Below are positions 13,250 to 23,954 of a stretch of 64,000 bases of DNA, piece after piece. A program made the translations under genes and the position numbers. Each line of letters opens with the position of its first letter. The first letter of the stretch is position 1. The DNA is from Talaromyces rugulosus. Lineage: Eukaryota; Ascomycota; Eurotiomycetes; Eurotiales; Trichocomaceae. Below the pieces are notes generated by a model, which saw nothing but the letters and a program-made list of their open reading frames with translations, made no database searches and had not been told where the DNA came from. The stretch covers positions 4,340,001 to 4,404,000 of the forward strand of contig NC_049563.1 of NCBI RefSeq assembly GCF_013368755.1. The letters are read 5' to 3'.

Positions 13250-15228
13250 TTACCAAAGTCGCTTTATTTTGATCTTCATTTCACGGTCCGGAGGCATAGA
13301 GCCTGCTCCGCAATACTGTTGGTTATTTTGCGCCGGCCGGTTAGAAGGAGAACCGTCGAAGTTCACCCATTCCACAAATTCAATGTCAAATTTGGTTACT
13401 AACAATCCTATTGTAGTCAGAATCTCGTGCTTCGCGAAATGTCGTCCGGGACAAATTGGTGGTCCGCCGCCTAATAAAGGAGGGAGGGTCAGTATACCAT
13501 CACGAAGAATCGGCAGTGATGATGGAAGGTGATACTCAGAAGAAAGAAGTAGGGAAAGAAGAGAGTAACATAGACTCGTACCGAAAGGGAAGTAGGAACT
13601 CGGCCGCCCAGCCATAGCGAAAACACGTTTACGCTCAATTTCACCATTCTCTTTCTTATCATCGACGTATTTGATGTGGCGTTCGGCCCAGAATTCTGAA
13701 GCAGGATGTCCTGTCGAGCCCCAAACGCTCTCTTCGTAGTGTGCGGCCATCATGGGCGCCTGCAACATAGCCCCTTTCTTGATTTTGTATCCGTCCATTG
13801 TGATGGGCTCTTTGGTGTGACGAATAATGTTGAAATTCATATGCAATCGCAGGACTTCGGTAAATATGGATTGCAGCAGAGGCAACATAACTAGCCTCTG
13901 AATATCGCACGCAGGTTTACCAGTTTGAGAGTCTTTCAGGTATGTTGTGGCTACTTCTTCTTGAACAGCATGTAGCAAGGATGGATCCTTCAGAATCTCC
14001 AGAAGCATCCACATTGTTGTTGGGATAGTGTTTGAATTTTGTCTTTTCAGATCATAATCAGTTTTATGCCAAAAAGCTGCGCAAAATCATGCTAGGGAAT
14101 GCTTACGCGAAGAGGAGGGTTCCAAGAGCACCAGAAATAGAAACATCTGGGAAGCCGCTTTCCTTGAACCACTTTGCGGTCTCGCGACAAATACGAGCAC
14201 CGAAATGGGGTTCCCAGCTGGACTCAATGTCAGGTCCATTCCAATCGAAGTTCTCAATTGCAGCAACTACGTATTTCTCGATCATGGAGAGATACTTGTC
14301 CTGTGCTTTATAAGGACCGGGATTCAACCACTTCGGAAAGCCTAGAGTCAACATGAATACATTATCATCGAATTCCCAGAACGATTCCAGAAATTTTGGA
14401 TTCAGTTCAAATACTTTGGGGCCCAACAAAGTGCTCATGGCACATTTGGTCACCTCTTGTCGGCACATTTCGACTATGCCGATAGTGGTCCATTTTTCAG
14501 TGGAGTATTTGTTCAGGTCCCTCGTAAGCTGATTGCTATACGCCTCGATTATGGGCTTTAAATTTTGCGTACGAGCCAGGTACTCCGTGTGGATGTGTTC
14601 GTATTTAGCCCAGTATCGCTGATCCTTTGGTATACCCTCAGTGCCGGGCGCCGGATTGTGACCTCGTCCGGACTTGTCATTGGCGAACTTCTCTACATCT
14701 TTCTTAGGCATCTTGTAGAGAGTTGGAAGAACTCTTTCAACGAAAATGTCCTCACTTCCGACTTTATTATCTCTACCAAATATATATTGGATGTGTTTTT
14801 TTCCCGAAATGAGATAGACCGGTATTGTTCCAAGATAAAACTTCGCGACATTGCGTTTGCTTAACAGATTCCTATTGGCAATAAAACGACCATTAGTTGA
14901 AAAACAATCCGATATTGAAATAAGCTCAGTGGGCCTAAAGGAAATTTGGGGAAAGTAGCGCAACTAACATTACGCGCTTCATGAATTTCTCATTATTGGT
15001 CAAGAACTGAAGAGTGTTATATATGCCAGGTACCGGGTCTGACAGCTTAGTAGGCTCTCCCAACGAACCCAGAAACATCCATGCTACAAATGATAGAAGA
15101 GTAACCAGCGTCCAGACGATACTGCGATTGCCGAGCAACTCCAGGGCATTTTGTTTCACAAGCTCTGGAAGCTGCGTTGTTGAGTTTTGAAGGAGATCCA
15201 TTATGCCTGATGAGTTTAAGGCCGACAT
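13250..15228 (-). CDS. Cytochrome P450 monooxygenase A (CYP7/8-like, E-class)
   Basis: Four exons: 15228-14969, 14871-14107, 14042-13582 and 13470-13250, giving 568 residues; an in-frame ATG at 15201 would give 559. N-terminal membrane anchor IVWTLVTLLSFVAWMFL near residues 35-55, then a proline-containing hinge. The I-helix region reads AQNSNTIPTTMWMLLEIL after splicing, ExxR is EVLR, and the heme loop is FPFGGGPPICPGRHF, with the Cys ligand just after the third intron. The NSNTIP form of the I-helix is like fungal CYP7/8-type P450s rather than the CYP65-like pair next door. A GTTAGT donor is used for intron 1, because only that splice yields KRVMNLLSKRNVAKFY. Predicted ER-bound oxidase of the cluster product; regio- and substrate specificity cannot be read from sequence. 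Confidence 0.92.
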
Positions 15229-15854
15229 AAAATGAAGCTGTAACCATGCACACCAAATCAACTAGTCATGCATGCCCCAGTTAAGTGGAAAAAATCTAAA
15301 TGATTGTTAAAATATATATGGAAATGTCAATAGATATGTTTTTACAGAAAGAAAAAAGCTCTTAAGTTATTTTGCATTTCATCTAGCTGAAGGCCATGCA
15401 ATGAATCTCGGCCTGATTAAGAAAAATCAAGTTCCCTCCGATTGGTACATGATTCCGATTGCTCCCTCCCGAATGCGCGTCCCGAGACCGAATTCTAACG
15501 GTTTTGGTTAGGATTATCAGGTCAATTTTTCCAATCGTCAAATAAAGTCAATCGGATGACTTTGGGCCCGCATTGAAATCTACTTGTTTACTTTTATCAA
15601 TCCACCATGGGCTATTGCCTGATGTCTAGTGTCGAGTTCTACATGTGTTCCCGAATCTGTGCAATATGATAATTATTTGACTCGTCCATAGTAGTGGGTT
15701 TATTGCATGGTTTTCTCACGCCAATATTATCCATCGACATTGATAGGGATAATTTGATTCTAGTAATGGTCTTCAAGCTAATCAGGACACACAACGCCCT
15801 CGTGTTACCACCACCGTTGTTATAATGCAATCTTTTGGGAGCAATATCGCCAAT
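15229..15854. other. Intergenic region between P450 A promoter and P450 B 3' end
   Basis: No gene seen. Contains several TCCGAT/ATCGGA hexamers (near 15437, 15451 and 15552), which could be half-sites for the cluster regulator; this is inference from repetition only. Confidence 0.4.
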
Positions 15855-17890
15855 CTACTTCAAGTTGTTTCCAACAGGAGTTAGAGAAACATTTAACGGA
15901 ATTCGATCCCACACATTATAGTTTTTCTGCCTCTCGATCCAACTATGGCTGTCATCTGCAAGTTTCATATCGAAGTTATAGAGGATCTTTGCTAGAATGA
16001 GGCGCATTTCAGTAATGGCGAGACTAGGTTATGATTTTCATGGTTAGATCAGTTAAATATACGCTAGGTTGGGCCGAAAATCCAATTTCGCGGTACACGA
16101 ATAGAAGATAAAAAAACGATATGGGAACTTACTTTCGTCCAATACAATTTCGTGGCCCAATGCTGAATGCCTGAACTGCATCTAGCATATCACCGCGCTC
16201 TTTAGCCATTTTGGCATCAACCATGAAACGTTCTGGGCGAAAAGACCAAGGATCTACCCAATTCTCTTTGCTATGATTTACCGACCAATGCTGAATTTCA
16301 ACGAGGGTCTAATCATGAGACACTTAGTATGAGAGAAAAAGGAATACTTTGAACATGGAACTCACATCACCTGGAACGTAGTGTCCTGCGATTCTAGCGC
16401 CTCCCGTAGGTACTTCACGGACCATACCCGAAGTCAAAGGCGGGTACATACGCAGCGATTCATTCAACACAGGAAGCAAGTACGTCAACTTGCTGACCGA
16501 TTGAATGTTTATTTCAGTATCACTAGAGAAAGAGGTCCGTATCTCATTCTTCACCTTTTCCAAGACTTCGGGATGCGTAAGTAGGAAATAAGTGGTACCA
16601 GACAAACAGGTTGCAGTGGTTTCGGAACCAGCCAACAGTAAGACAGTTGCATTTACACTTAGTTTTTCCTAATATATTGGGTTTACTGTTAGTATCATAT
16701 CGTAACAAGATCAAAATGCGTGATACGAATCTTCAGCAATATTATTTGTGTTGTTTTGCAGCGACTAATATCCTGGCACAAAAATATGGAATAATCATAA
16801 TTTAGCGACTTACTAATAATCCATATATTAGCCACAGCATCACATTTTGTAATCTCAGATAGGCTTACCAAAAGATAGGTTCTAAAAAGGTAACGATGAG
16901 AGTTAGCATGACAATTCGAGTTTCCGAAACATAACTGTAAGAACAACTTTACCCATTCGTGCCTTCTCTTTGCCAAACCTTCGAATAAGTCGTCACGACT
17001 TTGACCCGTACTCAGTCTTGATTTTAGCATATTATCGATATAACCCCGCATCGTCTTCATTGCGAGGAATCCACCAGCTTTGTGGATTAATTGCACCAGT
17101 CCCCTCAGACCACCGTAGCCAAGAGCTACCATGAACGCATGGAACTTGATAGTCTTCATGATAGTAGCAACCCATGGATGGTAATTCACTGTCTCTAGAC
17201 AGTGGAAAGACTCGGCAAAAATGAGGTCACTCGAGAGGTCAAATGTTGTCCAGTTATACCATTCAGCCATATTTGACTTTTTTAGACCATTACTGCTTTC
17301 TTGTCGCAGTCTATCCACGAGCATGCCAATGTGTTTGAGCATGATAGGCTCTTGCTGCCTCATAGAACTGTCCGAAAAGCCATGTGCAAGTGCCCGTCTC
17401 AATCGCTGATGTTCCTCTTGGTCAGCATTAACGATGGTGGTGATTTGATTCTTCACATTTCGTGTGAATTCGGTAGATTTTGCCATCTCAGTACGATGGT
17501 AGTAAATATCCTTCCACGCTTGGGGATCAGTAAAAGAGAGATGATTAGGAGCAATGCGCACAACGGGCCCGTAGCGATCATGAAGTCGTTGAGTGTGGAA
17601 GGCCTGTTCGCCGCGTGCATGACGAATTGCCCATGGTACGCGGGAGATACGATGAATCAATGGGCCAGGAAAATGGCGTAGAGGGTGGAAAAATGCGTTG
17701 TAGATAAATGTAGCTATGATCCAAAGACATGAAATCTTCAGGATTGATTGTTAGTTGTGGATGGTATGTCATGGTATAGGATGAAGCACGAAATCTTAGG
17801 ACGTACCGCCGAGAAGGCTAATCCAACGTAGACCCAGAATTCTAACTTATTTGGCTGGGTGAGCTGCCACAAAGCTATCAGGGTGGTCAT
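15855..17890 (-). CDS. Cytochrome P450 monooxygenase B (CYP65/Tri11-like)
   Basis: Five exons: 17890-17807, 17735-16953, 16668-16366, 16308-16133 and 16023-15855; 504 residues. Exon 1 encodes a membrane-anchor start that joins through a GAAG acceptor to ISCLWIIATFIYNAFFHPL and FPGPLIHR. Diagnostic segments: YGPVVRIAPN, WYNWTTFDLSSDLIF, I-helix LLLAGSETTATCLSG, ESLR (ExxR), and heme loop FSIGPRNCIGRN, in which the last Asn codon is split by an intron. These are the marks of fungal CYP65-type P450s such as isotrichodermin C-15 hydroxylase. The second intron is 284 bp, far longer than its neighbours. Intron order and phases (0,0,0,2) match P450 C, the divergently transcribed paralogue. Likely an ER-membrane oxidase of the polyketide. 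Confidence 0.93.
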
Positions 17891-18884
17891 TTTATGTATC
17901 GGATCAAGTGGGTTGTAGATCGTTTCAATGGATTAACAACTCTCAATGAAGTTAAACTCCTGCGGGCTGTAATTGAATCAGAGAAAATGAAGTGGAAAAG
18001 CAAAAATTTTACAAATTGATAATTCTTACTAATTAGGGTTGTAAATACGTGACTCTCCAATTCTAGGCAGACTCGTATTCTCGTAATTCAACGGGATATT
18101 CCCAGTTGACGGTTGTCTAGTAATACTACTGTCCGAATATTCCGCAGTACATCAATGCAATGAAGGTTCAAAGCCACGCTAAATTATCTAATAAACAATT
18201 TTCTGGAAAACGAGTAGAACGACAGAGCATCTTCGGATAGAACTTCTTAGCAGCGACTAAGGTGAGAGCAGTATACACAACATACTGATGTCGGCCGTGT
18301 TCCGAGTCGGATGTGGTAGCCGTTAGGGTTGTCCGAATCGGTCCCGACAGCCAGTCGGAAGCTGAGCAGTAATCGAATTATCGCCTGCATCCACCGAATG
18401 TACATTCATTCTCGACCAAGCAAAATTACTAAAGAGGTATAGTCAATAGTGATGGTATTGTTTCAGCCCGCTATTATCGGGCGGGAATGGGGCTTGCTGT
18501 TATGGTCTTTGTCGGCGTAAGGATTTCCGCCCCTGTTGTAGATTGGGATCCATTGAATGTTGGATTGTGAGATGTCTCTAAGCTCGGCTTCTTAGCCATT
18601 GATAGCTTGCCAGTTGAATGCAAATCAGCTGATCTAGTTGTTGACTGCGTACCCCTCTATCTCCGGTTCGGTGATTAGTAGGGACCTGTACACATCTAGT
18701 GACTGAGCGATTGAACAGTCTTACCTTCGTTGTTGCAACGATTAAGACCCTACTTGGTAGTAATACAAGTTACAAATCGCTACGTGGAGAATCAGTGTAC
18801 AGAGGCTTAAGCTCCACTGCATCTATCTTCCTTTCACCAGATCCGGACTTTTGGTATCCAGTATTTCAAGGTACACAGTAAACC
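17891..18884. promoter_or_regulatory. Shared bidirectional promoter of the two paralogous P450 genes
   Basis: About 1 kb between divergent ATGs. It carries three CCG-N3-CGG palindromes: 18302-18310 (CCGAGTCGG), 18333-18341 (CCGAATCGG) and 18663-18671 (CCGGTTCGG); the first two share TCCGA(G/A)TCGG and start 31 bp apart. Zn2Cys6 regulators bind CGG triplets in defined orientation and spacing, so these are candidate sites for the regulator at 22638. No convincing ORF. Confidence 0.5.
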
Positions 18885-20691
18885 ATGGAGGCAGCCCTCG
18901 ATGCAGGAATGGCCTTGGTGTCCAATCTCGGAGTGGTTGATATGATCGCCTTTTTTTTCACTACGGTATGTTATTATACCTTCAATATGCGAAATATATT
19001 CAATAGCTCACGGCATTAACGCACAGATTGCTGTTATAACCACGACATGGATGATCTATAACCTCTATTTCCACTCCCTGGCGCGCTTTCCTGGTCCTTT
19101 TTGGCACCGGGCCACCCGCCTCGCATATGTTATTAAAATGAATAAGGGAACACTTGCATTTGATGTGCTCCCAATGCATCAAAAGTATGGTCCCGTTGTG
19201 CGAATTGCGCCCAACGAGCTATCCTTTCAAACCCCACAAGCCTGGAAGGACATTTACGGTCATCGAACCGGTACAGCTGCCGGGGCTGAAGAAATGGATA
19301 AGTACCACACATTTTACCGTACCAAGGGAGACGTTCTCAGTATTAGTTCGGGTGGCCGTGAGTATCATGGAATCCTGCGACGTCAATTAGCGCACGGGTT
19401 CAGTGATCGTGCCATGCGTGAGCAAGAGCCTATAATTGGTGGTTATATTGATTTACTTATCAATAAGCTCCGTGAAAGATGTGTTGATCCGGACGTCAAA
19501 GATCCCAAAACAGGCAAACCAGCCCCAAAAACTTTGAACATGGTGTCTTGGTATAACTGGACAACGTTTGACGTTATCGGTGATTTGGTCTTTGGCGAGC
19601 CTTTTGGATCCCTTGAACAGGGAGAATATGACCCTTGGGTAGCGGCAATTAATGACTCAATCAAGTTTCTTGGCATTATTAACGGAGTCAAGCATATGGG
19701 TCTTGAATCAATATTTATCTGGGCTGTCAAATTGTTAAATACCGGCCGTCGCGAGCACACCGACCGATTGGTCAAGAAGCTCCAAAACCGTATCAATCTT
19801 GGCGTTGAGCGTTTGGATTTGATAGAAGGTTTGTTACAAAAGAAGGATGAATGGGTAATATATCCTTGCATGGGAGCTCCGCTATTCAAACGAGTACTGA
19901 CCTTGCATAGAATCTGTCAATTCACCACCTCGAAGCCAACGGAAGTAGTATCCTCATCGCCGGTTCAGAAACGACTGCGACAATGTTGAGTGGTGTTACC
20001 TACATGTTGCTCACCCATCCGGAGGCCCTTGCCAAAGTTACCGAAGAAGTGCGTACCACTTTCAAGTCTAGCGAGGAAATCACCTTGACATCCGTGAGCT
20101 CTCTTACATATATGCTTGCCTGCTTGAACGAATCACTCCGTGCCTATCCACCTGTTCCATTTGGCATGCCTCGTCAGGTCCCCAAAGGCGGAGCCACCAT
20201 ATCAGGGGAATTCGTCCCAGAAGACGTGAGTTCTTCTTTCCTATTTTTTTAATCTCCTTGATGTTCCATTGACCTATTAAAATTTAGACCGTCGTTGCTA
20301 TCTGGCACTGGGCTGCATACCACAATGACAAACTATGGACTGATCCATTCGGTTATCATCCTGAGCGCTACCTTCACGATCCTAAATTTGCTAACGATGC
20401 TTTTGGGATTCACAATCCATTCTCTCACGGGCCAAGAAATTGTATCGGAAGACAGTAAGTCAATGAAAACTTCTGAGCTGATTCTTGAATAATAAGTCTC
20501 TTTTTGACGGAACCTAACTTTGTTTCTTTGCTAGTTTGGCATATGCTGAAATGAGACTTGTGCTCGCTCGTATTCTCTTTAATTTTGAGATGCGTTTGGC
20601 CGAGCCTGACTTTGACTGGTTGAATCATAAATCTTATGTTTTGTGGTCCAAGCCGCCTTTGAATGTGCATCTGATCCCTCGTGAGTTTTAA
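18885..20691 (+). CDS. Cytochrome P450 monooxygenase C (CYP65/Tri11-like)
   Basis: Five exons: 18885-18965, 19027-19854, 19911-20225, 20288-20454 and 20535-20691; 515 residues. ATG lies in AACCATGG. The anchor segment runs across intron 1 (IAFFFTTIAVITTTWMIY), followed by YFHSLARFPGPF. Shared family marks: YGPVVRIAPNELSF, WYNWTTFDVIGDLVFGEPFG, I-helix ILIAGSETTATMLSG, ESLR, and heme loop FSHGPRNCIGRH with the Cys ligand. Exon number and all intron phases are those of P450 B, and the two genes point away from each other, so an inverted duplication followed by divergence is the simplest reading. Predicted ER-bound oxidase; which step each paralogue performs is unknown. Confidence 0.94.
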
Positions 20692-22637
20692 GATGCACTC
20701 TCAAAGAATATACGGTCTACCCAACGAGAGTGGATGAAGACGAGAAACACTGGTAAATTTTCCACAAGGATGGAATTTTACGTCATTTTTTTCATTACCA
20801 CAATTGCTTAAATCTGTATATTTCTGGGCGTACCAGTGTTCGATGCTTGCTACTCCAATATTTCTGGCAACTGGATATATCAATTTACAATCTCTTGAGC
20901 AATATTAGATCTAACAACAATATGGAGACTGGGTTGACTTATCAACCGAAAATATGTGAATTCATAAATCTTCCACGTAGGGCAAAACTAAAGGGGGATT
21001 ATTACACGTTAATCCATGCTTTTTCTTGGGTTTTTAGGCATCTAGTATGTGATTAGAGTAGCGTGTTACAGGATATACAGCTTTCAGTACGAGATTATAA
21101 CTCAAGTATGGTCTGATCTGAGCAGGCCAAGAGCTCTGATACAAATGGGCCTCTACAACAAAGATGGAAAGGGTGTTTTCCTCGCTGTTCTCGACGTATC
21201 AGTATAATGCTAGGACTCCAAGTGTTTTTTTTTTATTCTTATGGGGCTTATTTGGATGTTAGAAACATGAAACATGTTTTTACCTGATTTGGAACATCAA
21301 AGAGTGATTGGCCTCTTGAGTTAACAAATCTAAATCGATGTCAAAGTAGAGGGTCATTAATAGGCGGAAGGCCCGTTTACAAGAAATACATTAGTAGAGA
21401 GATAAATGGCGGAAAGTATCACTCTCAGCTTCTTAAGAGCACTTGTATCGTTACAGTGCATACGTACGCCGCCCAGTGTGGCTCTAGCTTCGATCTAATA
21501 TATAACTTTCGACTAAAATATCTGAAAATAGGGGACTCTACGGCCGTATGAAACCAGAGAGCCGCCAGGCATGAGGGTTTAGACGGACTTAGTGTCATGC
21601 ATGGTCTGCACGCTCTGTCATAATCTTGACTGCTTTTGTCCACCCAGCGCACGCTGATTTCGCTGATTGCTTACTGACCCAACAATTCGTATACGTGACC
21701 TGCATACCCTTGGCTAGGGCTTTTTTTAGGTTCTCCGAAAGTCGTTCTGCGAATACAGTCCCACTGTTCGAGGGTCCGGATGCCGGGGCCAGCATCTCGC
21801 ACGCTAGGTTATTTATCCATACGCCCGTTGTATTCACTTGAAAAGGTATTTTACAAGACCCGGGCTCATGGGTGACATTTAGAATGCAGAGTAGATCTGT
21901 AGATCGACTCTAAGCCTTATATGTGACCCACCTCGCATCTTGCGTAGTTGAGGCTTATGCAGTTAGCCTGTACCCTGCATCCAAAATTCTAGCATTCCGA
22001 GGTATATGTGCATATGGAGGCCAATCAATCTGTAGGTTCAATCATGATTAGATTCTAAAATGGCTATCATTGTGCTTTGTTTTCATTGTGGAAGTCGCCA
22101 TGTATTATAGAAGGGAAACTGGACGCAGCTCGGAAGAGGCCTAGACTAGCAGTTATCTATATGTACATACGCGTGTATATATTTATATTAAGAAGTAAAT
22201 CATATATTAGTCCCATTGAAAGACCACATTATATAGTGGCACTTGTTCGCTACTGATCACTTCAATTTTCGATACATTTTTGGCATAAAGTCACCTGAGT
22301 ATAGTCCAGAACCTTTACAGGCACATGCACTATCTAGCTAGGTATTTGAGAGAATGGCAGTCACTACTACATGTATTCTACGAGAACAAAAATTTCTCAC
22401 TTGTGATATTTCCAATTTCCAAATAGCGATATGTAGCAGAGGCTTGGGGAAAAAAAAAAAAAAAAAAAAAAAGTATTGAGCGCCCATTTATAACGAGGCA
22501 AACTACAACTCCAATCCTTGTATAATTCGAACATGAAATTCGAAACAAGTCTGATAGGCCGACCAACTGCACGAGACGGGACAGCAAAAGGCCTCTAGGT
22601 ATTTTAAAATTCAGTATTCCAAAATATCTTATTCAAG
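20692..22637. other. 2 kb intergenic region, 3' of P450 C and 3' of the regulator
   Basis: AT-rich; a 23-base A run at 22450-22472. Overlapping ORFs on both strands at 21425-21841 have no recognisable family and no start or splice context, so they are not called. Nothing else supported. Confidence 0.5.
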
Positions 22638-23954
22638 CTACCCTTCCGATAATGTCCAAACTCGCTTCAGGTGGCTTCGTAAAGAGACCAAAGCTCGGGG
22701 TCCATCATGTTCTCCCAAGGCTTCCGAGTATAATTTGCCGCCGCTTATTGCGTCTAAAATGTTCTTGGCAGTTTCATCCTCTAAAAATCCTAGGTATGCG
22801 TCCTGTTTATCCGTGACGCGGAGGTCGGGGGGTAGTCCAAGGGCTTTTTCAATCATCTCAAACTGGTGAACGGTTGTTTGGATGAATATTTTTATTTGTA
22901 AATTGCCCTGTTGGACCGAGAACCCGGCAAGCTGTAATTGAGGAAATATCTGCATATCAAAGGCAGCCTCACTGTAACCACTGACAAGCTTCCTGCTCAG
23001 ACACGAGAAAAGCTCTTCATATATCTGTACTAGTTGCAAATATGCAGAAATGAGATTTAGAGTGAGAATCAGGCCGGGTCGAGAACATGAGCTGGTGCCA
23101 AAGTTGTTTTTGATATTGTGACAGCCCTTATTCCTGATTCCCGTGTCAGAGAACTTATTAAATTCGTCCGATGCGTAAGCCTGTACAATCGCAAGGAATT
23201 CTGAAGTATCGCTCAGAGTGTACCCAAATAGGGTTGTTTCCTGATTACTGATGTCATCCTTGTCCAACACTAACGGTTCAGACCCTGTTGTATTGGCCAC
23301 TTTGGAGCTGCCGTCTTTCCGTCTAAAGAATGACTGGCACTGTTGGAGGCGCCTAGCTAACTTGAGATTGAATTCGGATACCTGGTGATCAGACTCTATA
23401 AGTTGAGGTGAGAATTGGCGGTCTAGGTAGCTGGTATCCAGGTGCAATGCACCCTTGTTGAAATTCTCCAAAGGAAGGGTAGCGTTGTCGCCAGTCGAGT
23501 CAGAAGCCTGGGAGTTGAAGTCGCTATAAGCAATTCCATGTTCGCCGCCCAAGTCTTCGTGTGAAATGGAGTCGAGAAACATCATGTCGGGGACGGATAA
23601 TGACAGAGGGTAGGCATCAGTAACAGATTCGTCCGGCTGGCTCAGCGCCATATTGATATCGTGCAAAGCGGTTGCCGTATGGCTTTCCGATAGAGTGGTG
23701 GCTGTTGGTGGATTTGTAATTCTGGGCATCAAAGGAGGCTGCGAACCTGACAGCATTCCAGCGTGAGACTTAGGCCGGCCCATTGATCTAGAATAACTTG
23801 TGATGCATTCGGCGGCTTGACGAACACAGCGACTGCAGGGGTCTGATTCATTTGTTCGAGGGGGGCATCGCAACTTTTGACCTCGACAGCGGTCGCATGC
23901 GGTTCTCTTGGAAGTAGATAAAGTTGGTTTCGTCGAAGGTATATAGTTCGACAT
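22638..23954 (-). CDS. Zn2Cys6 (AflR-like) cluster-specific transcription factor
   Basis: Single exon, 438 residues. The binuclear zinc cluster begins near residue 20: ACDRCRGQKLRC, then C-x2-C-x6-C, overall spacing C-x2-C-x6-C-x9-C-x2-C-x6-C. It is followed by the basic linker RSMGRPKSH. The middle is Ser/Thr/Asp-rich and low in structure. The C-terminal half (FGYTLSDTSEFLAIVQ, LTLNLISAYLQLVQIYEELF, LRSHLKRVWTLSEG) resembles the regulatory domain of AflR-type proteins. Family knowledge: these nuclear regulators activate the surrounding biosynthetic genes through CGG-containing sites. It closes the recognisable cluster; the next gene downstream is a metabolic esterase. Target sites are proposed in the P450 B/C promoter, without direct proof. 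Confidence 0.92.
   Translation of the reverse strand: MSNYIPSTKPTLSTSKRTACDRCRGQKLRCPPRTNESDPCSRCVRQAAECITSYSRSMGRPKSHAGMLSGSQPPLMPRITNPPTATTLSESHTATALHDINMALSQPDESVTDAYPLSLSVPDMMFLDSISHEDLGGEHGIAYSDFNSQASDSTGDNATLPLENFNKGALHLDTSYLDRQFSPQLIESDHQVSEFNLKLARRLQQCQSFFRRKDGSSKVANTTGSEPLVLDKDDISNQETTLFGYTLSDTSEFLAIVQAYASDEFNKFSDTGIRNKGCHNIKNNFGTSSCSRPGLILTLNLISAYLQLVQIYEELFSCLSRKLVSGYSEAAFDMQIFPQLQLAGFSVQQGNLQIKIFIQTTVHQFEMIEKALGLPPDLRVTDKQDAYLGFLEDETAKNILDAISGGKLYSEALGEHDGPRALVSLRSHLKRVWTLSEG

Noticed and set aside
17701..17735. Alternative CATAG acceptor for P450 B intron 1
   Set aside because: It puts exon 2 out of phase with exon 1; the GAAG acceptor at 17736 keeps phase 0 and yields a continuous membrane anchor.
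21425..21841. Overlapping ORFs on both strands downstream of P450 C
   Set aside because: Several frames are open at once because of composition; none resembles a known protein.
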